Part shown: in pieces, positions 33,961 to 44,787 of the stretch
How the letters are laid out: the number at the start of each line of letters is the position of its first letter
How positions within the stretch are numbered: position 1 is the stretch's first letter
From: Cunninghamia lanceolata
Taxonomy: Eukaryota > Streptophyta > Pinopsida > Cupressales > Cupressaceae
Length of the DNA: 64,000 nt
Assembly: GCA_027924645.1 (NCBI GenBank)
Contig: BSBN01000252.1
Span: forward strand, 4,774,001 to 4,838,000
Direction: 5' to 3'
Made by a program: the position numbers and the translations under genes
Notes under the pieces: generated by a model
What the model was told of the DNA's origin: nothing
Databases searched by the model: none
What the model saw: only the letters and a program-made list of their open reading frames with translations

Positions 33961-35718
33961 ATGTTGAGTTTAGAACAGCAAGCCTGGTCGTGCTCTCAGA
34001 GAAGACCATTCTTTATTGAAAGATATAAAGCCCTAAATTTCATAGGGATATATGGTTACCCAAATATTATTCCCAATAAAATTAGAATATGTTTGCCAAA
34101 GTATAGTGGATCAGATTCTGAATCGGCAAACAAACATCTGCAAAGATTTTGTAATTTAATAGAAGATTATGAGGTAGAGGATGAAGATGTAGTAATGAGA
34201 CTCTTTGTTCAGTCATTGGAAGATGATGCTAGGATATGGTTTTCAGACCTGCCTGTTTATTCAGTTTCTTCATGGATAGATTTAGAAGTTGCATTCCTAG
34301 GGCAGTTTGGTGAAAGGTTTGATGTGGCCTCATTAATCATACATTTTATGAATATCCAAAGGGAAGATGAGGAGCTGGTTCCAGCCTTTAATCTTAGGTT
34401 TATTAAATTGCTCAAGCAGATCCCTGAATATATGAGACCTAATAATGCATTGTGCTTGACAATTTATTTGGCTGCATTTGATGAAGAAATGAGTTATCTG
34501 TTGAGAGATAAAGAACCAGTCACACTTCACCAAGCTTTCCAATTTGCTATAGACATAGAAAACAATGAGAAATATGGAATGCCAGTAGGTTTCATGGCTA
34601 CAAGTTGTCAAAGCAGTTATCAAAGTGAATATATTTCAGCTCTCCCAGTATGTGCATTGAGAAATGATTGTATAGAGGGAAATATATTTCAGAATAATTT
34701 GTGTAGCCATGATGTGATGCATGAAGAAAATGTTGTAGAAAATGTAAGCACATCTTGTAATAATGAAAACAAAGATTGTTATCAGCCTTTAGAAGACAAG
34801 CTTGCAGACACAAGGTGCCCTCCAATTGATCAAATGAGAGACATACATGAAGTTGTGTCTTGCAGCAGTGTGCATATCCCAGTTATGCCTGATTATTTAT
34901 ATGAAGTGGATATGCAGAGCTTCACTTTGAATATAGAAAACATTGATTCAAGGGATCGCAGTGAATATGCTAGTGATTGCCAGCATTTAGATGCATATGT
35001 GAGCCTTTCAGATAATGAAATATATTTGGATGCTGATTATGAATGTTTCCTTGAAGATTTTGGCCACCTTCATAGTGCAGAGGTTGAAAACTTTTCTTTT
35101 GATTATCAGGGCACTGGTGAAGATAAAAAACAAGGTCACTATTCAGAGGTGGATGGGAAAATTGTAGATGTGTGTGCTCATACAGTTGGGGATAGTGTTG
35201 ATTGCAGGGGTGACTATGAAGCTTTCAGTGTAGGGCTACATTTTGAGTTATTTTTGCCTTCTCTTGAGACATTTCAGGTGGACATTAATGACAAAACTGC
35301 CATGCATGATGATGATGGATATCTGTATGTTCATCAAGATAAATTTGATTATGAGATGTTGCTTGTGCCTGAATATTGCATGTTTGATACAGAGGAGCTC
35401 TTATTTTTTGAGGAAGGGCAAAATTCTGATGTGGATTCATTTGTTTCATGTGAGTCTGTTATTTTTCCAAGCAACATCAGTGACTCATATGATGATGACA
35501 TTCTACAACTGATAATTATATATGCTGATGAAGCTAGTTGTAGATTTGTTGAAGAAAAAGAAATGAGCAACAGTACAAATAATTGCCAAGGGGCTTGCTG
35601 CAGACAATTAAATGCTTTTAGGCTTCATTTGAAGAAATCAAAAGAAAATCAGGTGTTTGACAAAGGAAAAGTTTGGTTTTTCCTTTTTGGTGGCCCTGGG
35701 CCACCATGTTTATTTTAA
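33961..35718 (+). CDS. Element H gag protein, intact
   Basis: A 585-codon open frame starts about 235 bases after the LTR. Residues about 40-200 form a Ty3/gypsy capsid domain (Retrotrans_gag): RICLPKYSGSDSESANKHLQ, VVMRLFVQSLEDDARIWFSDLP, SSWIDLEVAFLGQFGERF and a following helical half with QREDEELVPAFNLRF. The remaining roughly 380 residues are acidic, rich in Asp, Glu and Cys, and match nothing I recognise. There is no zinc knuckle, protease or polymerase. The product would assemble with, or into, particles supplied by an autonomous partner. The C-terminal part is unusually long for a gag-only element. This is the only long intact retroelement gene in the window. Confidence 0.88.
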   Translation: MLSLEQQAWSCSQRRPFFIERYKALNFIGIYGYPNIIPNKIRICLPKYSGSDSESANKHLQRFCNLIEDYEVEDEDVVMRLFVQSLEDDARIWFSDLPVYSVSSWIDLEVAFLGQFGERFDVASLIIHFMNIQREDEELVPAFNLRFIKLLKQIPEYMRPNNALCLTIYLAAFDEEMSYLLRDKEPVTLHQAFQFAIDIENNEKYGMPVGFMATSCQSSYQSEYISALPVCALRNDCIEGNIFQNNLCSHDVMHEENVVENVSTSCNNENKDCYQPLEDKLADTRCPPIDQMRDIHEVVSCSSVHIPVMPDYLYEVDMQSFTLNIENIDSRDRSEYASDCQHLDAYVSLSDNEIYLDADYECFLEDFGHLHSAEVENFSFDYQGTGEDKKQGHYSEVDGKIVDVCAHTVGDSVDCRGDYEAFSVGLHFELFLPSLETFQVDINDKTAMHDDDGYLYVHQDKFDYEMLLVPEYCMFDTEELLFFEEGQNSDVDSFVSCESVIFPSNISDSYDDDILQLIIIYADEASCRFVEEKEMSNSTNNCQGACCRQLNAFRLHLKKSKENQVFDKGKVWFFLFGGPGPPCLF

Positions 35719-35743
35719 AATAATGTGTTTGGTGATGCAGATT

Positions 35744-35826
35744 GGTGCAAGTTTGACTCTGTGCCCAATGGATAGGGGACTGGTCTGCATCCCAGAGATC
35801 TTGGGTTCTCGCTGCAGTCTTGCACC
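35744..35826 (+). repeat. 8-bp inverted repeat bracketing the tRNA-like sequence
   Basis: GGTGCAAG at 35744-35751 is exactly complementary to CTTGCACC at 35819-35826, and the tRNA-Arg-like segment lies between them. The pair could form a stem at the base of a tRNA-like fold. Confidence 0.75.
35755..35820 (+). pseudogene. tRNA-Arg-like sequence in element H
   Basis: GACTCTGTGCCCAATGGATA begins a segment closely resembling plant tRNA-Arg(ACG). An A-box-like stretch lies at 35762-35776. The anticodon arm CTGGTCTGCATCCCAG lies at 35780-35795, and GAGATCTTGGGTTC leads into a B-box-like GGTTCTCGC at 35804-35812. The fold is imperfect: the fifth anticodon-stem pair is a mismatch, the anticodon loop is one base short, and the T stem is poor. 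It is thus not a working tRNA. It lies 30 bases before the 3' LTR of an element whose PBS is of tRNA-Arg type. Alternatives are a tRNA-derived SINE fragment or a captured primer tRNA. Confidence 0.7.
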
Positions 35827-35849
35827 TACACATCCCCAATCAGAGCCAC

Positions 35850-38021
35850 TGTTGGTGCTTGAATTGACTGTCAGTTTCTGAGCAATTTTTCATGCAGGCA
35901 CCTTCCCAAAAAATCCAAAAGGTTCTAAGTTTTGGCACCCCTTCAGTGTTTTGTAGCATCCACATCATCTTTCCTGAGGAAGGGGTCATCATGTTTTGTC
36001 CATCAGCAAAAGTTTTGTTTTTTTGGGTACTCCAATTGTGTCTTTGAACTTTCGGTTTGAACCTCACCGGCGAACCTCAGTGTTGAACCTCGCCATTGAA
36101 CCATCTGTTTGAACCGGTTCAATGGTTCAAAGCTTTATGTTTTTGGTTTCATCGGCGTGATGGTAGCTATCGGCATAGGTTTGTGGTCTTGCTCTGATGG
36201 TCTAAGTCACATCGACGGAGATGGGAAGCCAAGTTGCCATCGGCGTGACTTTTGTTATCGACGAGTGTTGCTTTTGGGTTGGCTGATGGTTTTTGTCTTG
36301 GCGACGGGTGTTTTTTTCTTGGCCATTGGTGAGACTTGTTTTACCGGCCTAGTCGATGGAAGTTGGCTTGATGGTCTATCTCTGGCCGATGATGGGAAAT
36401 ATGGAGTTTGCGATGGCATCAGCAAGACTATTGAGGTCGGTCAGAGGAGTTTCAGGTTGGCCGATGGGATTGGTCTAGCCGACAGGGGATTGCGATGGGC
36501 TTCATTAGTGTAACACATGAGGTCGGCCAGAGGATTTTTGGATGCTCCGGTGGAGGGAGTCACGGCGATAGAGGGTGTGTTTTGTTTACCATCGGAGAGA
36601 CTTGATAGATCGGCGAGAGTTTTTTGGGGCAAGCCGATGGCTTAGCTTTGGGCGAGGGCTTGTGTGTCAAGCGCGGCAAAAGCGCTCGACACTTAGTATG
36701 TTTGTGGCCATGTTTATAAAACGTTGAAGTGGTCTTCTCACTATGCATGTGGGATTAATCTCCCTACATTATTTTGAACCTACAAGGAAGCGCTTCTTGG
36801 CGAGAAGCTCCATTTTGAACAGTGCGACGGTTTCCAAGTAGGCCGCAGGTGGTTGAGCCATCAATGGTGATTGTAGCAGGGGTGTGGGTGACAGTACAAG
36901 TGATTAAACTGCCTGATTTTTAGCATGAAGACTTCCAGATGGTGGCACAGGGCTCGAGGCCACCCCTGTCAACTCTCCTGCCTACTGCATTGATAACTTA
37001 TGGGCTCTATCTCTCATGGGCTGTATCTGGTAGTTTTTTGTAAAAATCATGTAATTAATTGCTGTGGGTACACTTTCTGGCCGATATAGGTAGACTGTGT
37101 TACCATTGTTTTGGTTGTTGAAAGTTGAACATTGGCTTTGTAATACAATACAGCTGATTTGGTTGCTCTATACAGCAAAACCTGTGAGTTTATGTATCTC
37201 TTGTTGTACGTTTTTGCATGAATACACTAATTTCATGGTTAATTCTATATGAGAAATGCTATGTTAGCATGTGTTTTGTTAATTCTATCTCCAGTATTGC
37301 ATGTATCTTTCTTCTGAGTCTAGATATTTAAGCAATGTTTGAGACTCTAGAACATAGAATTCCTGTGTTGAATGTCTGATCTCTTAACTTCTACTCAAGG
37401 GGTAGATTAAATTGTTCTCAGATTGAACATTGGGAAGGGTATACTGCAGTAGGGATGCCATAAGTATAGATAGCTTAACACTCTGTATTGGGAGATATCT
37501 GTAAGGCAGGTATCATATGTGTCCCCCTGAAATCCAGTTTTAGTTGTTCATGCATATCATTCACAGGTGTATGTCTATTGACTCCAGACCTTGGATAGGC
37601 ACCAATCTTGCTTTGTGTTTGTGTTACAACCATGTCCAGCTTTGCATCCAAACTTAAAATCAAAATCAAAATCTAAAACAACTTTTAGGACATTAGAATT
37701 AGTTTTAGGATCCTCAGTCCTCTGTCTACAACTGCAAATAGGCCCAAAGCTAGCCCCTTTACTCTTATCTTACAGTTTTGGTCTACTTACAGGAGGACTT
37801 ATCTGCTTTCTGTCAGCATCCTAGCCTTGTATGTATATCCTCATGGATGTTGAGTAGGGAATACCCCCCTAGGTTTTGCAGAGCTTGAAGAAGAAGAGGA
37901 GATAAAATATAGAAACTATCTCCTACACTGTTGGCCCCTGGCCCAGAGATCCTGTTGATCATTAATGGCTACCTTGTATGGAAATCTGGGAATAAGCATC
38001 CAGTCTGGGAAAACACCAACA
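35850..38021 (+). repeat. Element H 3' LTR
   Basis: This 2,172-bp LTR pairs with 31552-33724. Unusually, no polypurine tract directly precedes it; the adjacent sequence reads CCCCAATCAGAGCCAC. Confidence 0.93.
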
Positions 38022-38026
38022 CAACC

Positions 38027-38726
38027 TTATCCATCTAAAAAATGATTTGTTCAAGGACTTGCTTATGGAACATATAAGCCATCACGAATTAATAGAAAAT
38101 GCAAAGTCTTTATTGTGCATTTCATAAAGTGGGATATATTTATGTAATATTAAAGATGATAAATAGTGTTGTTATTCTATTACAATAGGTAAGAGCTAGT
38201 ATGAAAAGATTGTCCATGGGAATGCATACCCCATCTCTAAAACCCAAGACCAAGTGTTCCACCATTTTGAAATGTAAGCCAACTTACATAACACCCTATT
38301 ACCATTGAAAATTGGTTAATAAAGAAATAAAACAAAAGGACCTATGCCATGGAGTGGAACCTTGTAAGAGTATTTTACCATCGATGTGACCTTTGAACCA
38401 GGGACAAGAATGACTATGTAGATCAATATCACACTAGAATACATGTAGAGAAGCCTATTGAATAGCTATGCACATGGTTCCATAGGATAAGTTCAACTAC
38501 AACTAGGGAGTTCTCAAACTAACATTAAATATCAACAACATTTTCCATAATGCTAATGAAAAATGAAGAAACCAAGGTTAGTATTCAGACAAAGTTAAAA
38601 TTTAGGGCTTGAAGCATCAGGAACAATGGCTTAGGGGATAGGTTAGATATATAATTCTAGATATACAAATGGAATATATTAAAGGCTATTTAATATGAAA
38701 TTTGAATGCATGCTAACCTAGTTCTT
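38027..38726. other. Interior of C, non-coding, part 3
   Basis: This is the leader side of C next to its PBS. I see no credible open frame or known motif. Confidence 0.55.
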
Positions 38727-38739
38727 GGATCTGATACCA
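38727..38739 (-). other. PBS of C, Met-tRNA type variant
   Basis: TGGTATCAGATCC on the minus strand lies two bases from the LTR end. It matches the tRNA-iMet PBS over the first ten bases. Confidence 0.82.
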
Positions 38740-38741
38740 AA

Positions 38742-39307
38742 TGTAAAGCTACTTACCCTAGAGTTGTTTAATTATTTGGAGCAAATTTATTATGGTTAAT
38801 ATTTAGAGTTAGGAGAATATAGAATATTAAATAATGTGTAAACAACAAAATTAAATTACAAGATTGATAATTTAATAATATATTTAATGTAAATCATTAA
38901 CGAGACACATTGGATAGGATAATCACATATTCACGTATATAATATTCCCAATATCTTTATTAACAATAAGTTCAATACTTATTTGTGAAGCACTGAGATG
39001 CTACTATATGACACTCAGAGGAATAATCACAGATCTTGGCAATTCCTAGAAAAGAGCACCCCTTAAGGAACTAGTTCTTACACATAACCAACCATGTCTC
39101 ATAGCATAAAACAAACACAACTATGACCAGGACACTCCTAAGTGTACATTGTACCCCAAGTTGGAAACACTATATGTTCCGCTTCTCCAAATTCTTAGTG
39201 CCCAGCCAAAGACCCTAATCCTTACTCCTTTATGCCATATTATTCCTGTATACTTTCTTGCATATGCTTACTGTATACTTGTATACTTTTCCTATATACT
39301 TTCCTTT
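38742..39307 (-). repeat. Element C 5' LTR, part remaining before F
   Basis: This 566-bp piece matches the start of 18134-19090. It stops where element F begins; the rest would lie beyond the copia nest, outside the window. Confidence 0.8.
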
Positions 39308-41305
39308 TGTTTACATATTCTCATTGATGTCAAAGTTGGATGACCAAACTAAGGACTTCATTTTGTTAAAGACCCAAATGAGTATCCCCAGTTTTAGTTT
39401 GGTGAAGTTCTGACAAAAATTGGCTAAGTTATAGCCAGTTTGAGATTTCTTTAGTTCATGAACTAGCAGGTTCGCCAATTCTATTTTTTTTCTAATTTGT
39501 CAACAAAGGGCAAAGGTAAGTGTTTTTTATGACTTGGAAAGGTAGAAAAAGCTAAGGTTCATCGATTTGGCATTTCACAAATAGGGGAGGAGGAAAATTA
39601 TTTTCAATAAAGACATAGAAGTTCCAAGTTTAAGTTAATGAGGAAGTTCTTATTTTTAGAACTAGTTCACAAGTTTGGATTTTTATTGATTTACCAACTA
39701 GCTGATAAAGGTTTAAGAAGGCAAGCTCATAAATATAAGTTTATGGGAAGAAGAAATTGAATATACAAAGTTGTTGGGAAAATTCTCTTTTTGACAACTA
39801 GTTTGAGAGTTTAGAATTTTGACGATCGCTGACCAAACAACACATGACAGTAAAAAGGAGACTTTCAAGTGATAAAGGAAAAGCTTAAGTGGTTGGAAGT
39901 TAAGGAGTTCAGATATTTTTTGGTTCACCGACTAGGAGAAAAAAGGAAAAGGAAAGGACTTTTTTGCCAATAGAAGCAACAAAGACTTGGTTTGTAAAAT
40001 GCAAGGTTTGTCGATAGGCAACTTCACTGATCAAGCAAAGAGAGCTTGAAAGGAAAGTTAAATATTTTTCAAAATCACTAAAAAGGAAGAGTCAAAGGTG
40101 ATAGTTCAAATAAAGTTGATTTCACCGATAAGAATGATAAAGAAGACCAAAGGGAAAATTTTGAAGAAACAAGAAATTGCCAATAGAAGAGACAAAGGAT
40201 GAGTTTCGGAAAAAGCAAAGTTTGTAGAGGCAAAGGAAGAGTAAGTTTGAGAGTATGAAGAATCACCGATAAAGAAGAAGAAAGGTGAGGTTCTAAAAAG
40301 ACAAGATTCATTGATAAAGGAGTAAAACGATGAAGTTCAAAGAATATGATATTTGCCAATAATGGGATGAAAGTCAAAGCTTGAGAAAGGAGAAAATTGC
40401 TGATAAGAGAGGATAATTAAAAAACAATAAAAGATGCTAATGGCTATATTTTTGGCATGAAATTAGGATGCCTTTTTAGTGGATAAAGATTGATAGTGGA
40501 TGTATCACAATGAAATAAAAGATGGGTTTTTGCATGCAGATATTAATAGAACTATGACTAAACAGTAGAAAAACATATTTAATGCATGTGCAGATCTACA
40601 TGAAGAGTTGTTTCTTTGGACGTGTATAAAAAGTGAGAGTGTTCAACATCTAGAAAAACTAGAGTGCAGACATGCAGATGGCATAATACATGCAAAAAGT
40701 AGTACAAAAAGACTGAAGTGTACACATGCAGATATGTGAGTGTATGCAGAGATAGATGTATAAAAGTAATTGAAAATTCAATCTTGTAAGATATGGATAT
40801 ATGAATTGATGTATGCATGACAATAATTTAGTTCAGAGAAAATTTGGGTGAGCAAAGTGAGAGGAGAAGACTATATATAATTTGAATAGATGTAATTAAG
40901 GTTAATGAAGAACCAAATGGTTGCATACATGTATATGTAAAGTTTTAGTGAGGTTGGTCCCTCCTATAGACTGAGTTGGTGCTCATATTAGTGGATTGTA
41001 GTCTCCTTAGAGTTGGTTCTCTTAAATCAAGGGTTTGGTAACTTCTTAGAGTTGGTGCTCTTAAATATTGTTATCAAGGTTTCATTTGTGAGGTTGGATT
41101 AGGATGATAGATCCTAGTAGCATTTTCTCACCATGGTTTTACCCATATTGGATTTTCCATGTATATCTGGTGTTGATATGTGTGTACTTTCTTGTTGTTA
41201 TTGTATTGAAAGTTAATTTGATCTGCATTCTAGAGGCTTTAAGTTTTAAGTTTTATTGATCTACTGATTCACCCCCCCTCTTAGTAGATTGCTTGTGTTT
41301 TAATA
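39308..41305 (+). repeat. Element F 5' LTR
   Basis: The LTR starts TGTTTACATATTCTC and reaches the PBS after about 2.0 kb, ending TTTTAATA (probably once CAACA). Its end carries GATTCACCCCCC...CTTAGTAG, as do the LTR ends of G and N. Its partner is not in the window, so both ends are inferred. Confidence 0.6.
40872..40881 (+). promoter_or_regulatory. Candidate TATA box in the F LTR
   Basis: TATATATAAT lies about 430 bases before the end of the 5' LTR, a plausible core promoter position. The call rests on motif only. Confidence 0.3.
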
Positions 41306-41307
41306 AT

Positions 41308-41319
41308 TCATATCAGATC
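41308..41319 (+). other. Degenerate PBS of F
   Basis: TCATATCAGATC corresponds to TGGTATCAGAGC with three changes and is followed by AAGGTTCC, as in other copia elements here. Confidence 0.7.
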
Positions 41320-41372
41320 AAGGTTCCTTGGAGAAGCATAATAGCTGAAGGGTGATCTAGGAGATTGAACAC

Positions 41373-43200
41373 ATGGTCGGTCAAGAAGGAGCTCGCTCAA
41401 ACAAAAGACCATTGTTTGATGGAATGAATTATGTGTTTTGGAGTATATGGATGGAAGCCTAGATAACGTCAATAAGGTTTTATGTAAGGCAATCTATTAA
41501 GGATGGTTATATTTCTCTTGGAACTCCTCTAATAGACTTTGTGGGTAAGAAGGAATGTGAGAATAATGCTAAGGCTAAGAATGCAATTCATTGTGGTTTA
41601 GCAAACTATAAATTTGTGAAACTAATATAATGCAAGTCTACCAAAGAAATTTGTGATAAGCTTCAGGGCAACTATGAAGGAGAAAAAAAGGTGAAACAAG
41701 ACAAGATGAAGAGCTTTAAAGGAAGATTTGAAAGCAAAAAATGAGAGAGGAAGAAAAGATTTCTGATTACCTACTTAGAGTTGATGAAGTTGTGAATGCT
41801 ATGATAGGACTAGATGAAGAAACTTTAAATGCTAGTAATTATTCAGAAGATACTTAGATCTGTACCTTCTAGGTATGATTCTAAAGTCTCTTCTTTATAA
41901 GAAGGAAAAGATCTTAATAAGATAACAGTTGATGAGTTACATGGTATTTTTATCGCCTATGAATTAGGATAGGTGGTACTAATATTTGAAAGAAAGAAGG
42001 TACATTTAAAGCATCAAATAAGGCAAATAATATAGAGCCTAAATTTGAGTTATATGAGGAAGAGGACAATTTTGTAATAAGATTGAAGAGAGGATCTAGG
42101 AAGTATAAAGGTAAGTTACCCTTTAAGTGGTCCAATTGTGGAAAGGTTGGTCACTTTTCTCCTAAATGTCCTTTTGAAGGAAAATATAAAAGTGATTAAT
42201 TTGATAGTAAGAAAAATAACAAGTAGTTCTATCCAAAGAACAAGAATTTTTAGAAGAATTCTTAGAAGAACAAGATGAGTCTTTACATAGAAGGTGACAA
42301 TAATTCCTTTTAAAGATAGCCCTATCTCAAAAGACAACAATGAAGTTATTTTTGAGGCTAAAGAAAATGAATACATGTTCATGATAGTGGAGACTACTGA
42401 TATAGATCAGAACATTACTAATATGGAAGATCTTGAGAATGAAGAAGCAAAAGTAGATTTGAATGGAGAGCTAGTATGTGCTTTAGAAGAGATTGAGAAA
42501 CTTACGAAGAAAAAATGTAAAGTAAAGCTACAACTTCAAGAAGATATGGTGTCTAAGAAGCTTGCTGAATCATAAGAGCTAATTATTGATTTGAAGACAC
42601 AAGTGGAAGAAGCCAATAGAATAGAAGAAGTTACTTAATTTGCATTGAAATCTAAATTAGAAGAATGGATAAAACTAGAATGTAAAGTGGTATCTCTAAG
42701 AAAAGAATTAGAAAAGGCTAAGGATAATATTGACCTAAATATGAAATTTGAAAAAAGAAGTGGCATGCTTGAACAAATGATAAGCAATCTAAGATTTCCA
42801 GACAGAACGGCTGGTTTAGGATTTAAAGAAGGTCAGCACTCAAAGTCTAGTGATCCTCCTACAAAGACACAAGAGAAGAACTAAAAGAAAGATGATGGCA
42901 GTTAAAATCTAGTGAACAAAAGTCAGAGATTTGAAGGAGAAAAGATTCAAAGGTCCCCCTCCTGCAAGATATTCTAGCATGATTAGGGTTCCTCAATCCT
43001 TTTATGGCTATTGTTATTCATGTAATCAATGTGGTCGTAAGGCCGTTAGTTGTAGAATTGCTCCTAGAAGAGGAAATTATTTTATTAGAAAAAATTCTTT
43101 TGCACCTCTAGGAGACTTTAGAGTAGTTTGTTATAAATGCAATAACTTTGGTCATATTGCAAAATTTTGTAGAACAAACTTTGTTAATACTAAAAAATAG
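41373..43200 (+). pseudogene. Element F gag, broken
   Basis: An ATG at 41373 begins with a typical copia gag N-terminus, including LFDGMNYVFWSIWMEA, and then CKSTKEICDKLQGNYEG, the UBN2-type gag region. A first zinc knuckle, WSNCGKVGHFSPKC near 42128, has its first Cys replaced by Trp. A charged, coiled-coil-like stretch (42294-42884) follows. Two more knuckles lie in 42931-43200: YCYSCNQCGRKAVSC (degenerate, no His) and CYKCNNFGHIAKFC (complete). Many stops and frameshifts interrupt it. The protein would have formed the particle and bound RNA. The multi-knuckle arrangement recalls the gag of element N. Confidence 0.75.
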
Positions 43201-43329
43201 GAAAGAAAGGTGAATGTTCCTCCTAAGGAGGATAATGCACCAAACTCTCTCTTGAATAAAGAGAAAGAAGAATAAGGATGATTAGAAGAAAGAAGAATCT
43301 TTGATAGAACAGACTGCATTTCAAGCTAA

Positions 43330-44640
43330 GACATAGAATCAGTGGCTGATAGATATTGTTTGCTCTAGTCCCATGATTGGACATAAAAGTAAGTTTATAA
43401 GTTTGAAAGAATTGAATAGAGGCTTAGTTAAGTTTGGTGACAACACATCTAAGAAGATCTATGGTAAAGGAACACTAAGTATTTATGGAAAAACCAAGAC
43501 TCACAATGTCTACTATGTGGAAGGATTGAAGCACAATTTGTTGAGTCTAAGTTAGATGTGTGACAATGGATGCAATTTGACCTTTAATGCAAAAGGTTGT
43601 GAAATTAGGAAAGCAAGTTCTGGTAAATTAGTAGCTAAAGCAAGTAAAATAGATAATAATCTTTACAATCTCAAGGAGATTCAAGGTAAAAGTTGTTTGA
43701 TGGGACAAATTGATGAAAGTTGGTCGTGGCATAGAAGAATGGGACATATTAATTTTGACAACCATGTGAAAGTAAGTTCAAAAAATGCAGTTACGTATTT
43801 GCCTAAAATCAACAAGCCAACAAATACAATTTTTAAGGAATGTCAACATGTGAAGTAGACAAGGTCAAGCTAAAAAACAAAAGAAAACTCTACTTCAAGA
43901 TTCTTGGAGTTTGTTCAAACTAACCTATGTGGTCCAACCATGACACAAGGACTAAAAGGTGAGAGATATTTCATGTTATTGGTTGATGATTTCTCATGAA
44001 TGACATGGGAAACCTTTCTAAAAATTAAATCACAAGCCTTTGAGAGATTAAAGGTTTGTAGGTCTTTGGTTAAGAAGAATAGTGGTCTAGCAATCAAATG
44101 CCTAAGATTAGACAGAGGTGGAGAATTCACCTCCAATGAGTTTATGGAATATTGTGAAAAGAATGGCATAAAAAAATAATATTTTGAACCTACAACACCA
44201 CAATAGAATGGCATTGTGGAAAGGAAAATAGAATGGTAAAAGAAATGGCAAGAACAATGACAAACGAGGAAAAAATTACCTAATGTTGACTAGAGAGTGG
44301 CAGTACACATACTAGTGTATATTTTGAACAGAGCATAGCTAAGGGTAAATGCTAACAAGATGTACGAATTATGGCATGGTAGATCTGTGATAGTCAAATA
44401 TTTTCAGGTATTTGGTAGCAAATGCTACATCAAAAGAGATGAATATGGCCTTGTAAGATTTGATTCTAGATGTGATGAAGGAATTTTTATGGGATATTAT
44501 AGTAGATTAGAAGCATATAAGTGTTACAATAAGCGATTGCATAGAATCCTAGAAAGATCTAATGTTAAGGTAGATGAGGACCAGCTGCATCTAACTCATA
44601 ACAAATACATATGCTCAAAAGGATTAGCTATACTAGAAGA
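43330..44640 (+). pseudogene. Element F protease-integrase region, broken
   Basis: The protease active site is damaged: WLIDIVCSSPMIGHKSKF takes the place of the usual DSGCSxHMTG segment. YYVEGLKHNLLSLS follows. The integrase zinc region (SWHRRMGHINF, then FKECQHVK) keeps its His pair but only one Cys. In the core the first catalytic Asp is replaced (QTNLCGP instead of the usual Asp-containing form). The second acidic residue in LDRGGEFTS is kept. The sequence GSKCYIKRD...FDSRCDEGIFMGYYSR is the typical copia integrase tail. Stops and shifts run throughout, so no product is expected. Confidence 0.82.
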
Positions 44641-44787
44641 AAAAGAAGATGCTATTGATGAAGAAGAACCTAAAGAATCAACTAGTAAGGCACCTGAAGA
44701 AAACTTGCTAAGGAAAATGAACAAGAAAATTTCTCATTACTTTCTAAGATTGAGCCTAGAACATTTAGTGATGTATACACCTAAAAT

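Larger units (their letters stand above)
31552..38021 (+). mobile_element. Element H: gag-only LTR retrotransposon (TR-GAG type)
   Basis: This 6.5-kb insertion has two 2.17-kb LTRs (TGTTGGTGC...CACCAACA), a perfect TSD and a PBS of tRNA-Arg type. The 2.1-kb interior holds one intact 585-codon gag frame and no protease, reverse transcriptase, RNase H or integrase. It fits the class of non-autonomous plant elements described as terminal-repeat retrotransposons with a gag. The close similarity of the LTRs and the open gag suggest a fairly recent insertion. Confidence 0.92.
18134..39307 (-). mobile_element. Element C: LTR retrotransposon without coding capacity
   Basis: The minus-strand element starts with a full 3' LTR at 18134 and has its PBS and the retained part of its 5' LTR at 38727-39307. 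Subtracting nested D and H leaves about 5.2 kb of interior (19091-21136, 29086-31551, 38027-38741). I find no gag or pol motif in either strand there. This fits a large retrotransposon derivative, or an element too old to read. Its other TSD is not in the window because F cuts the 5' LTR. Confidence 0.75.

Noticed and set aside
35755..35820. A functional tRNA gene
   Set aside because: The anticodon loop is a base short, the fifth anticodon-stem pair and much of the T stem do not pair, and the acceptor arm is imperfect. It is tRNA-derived, not a working tRNA.
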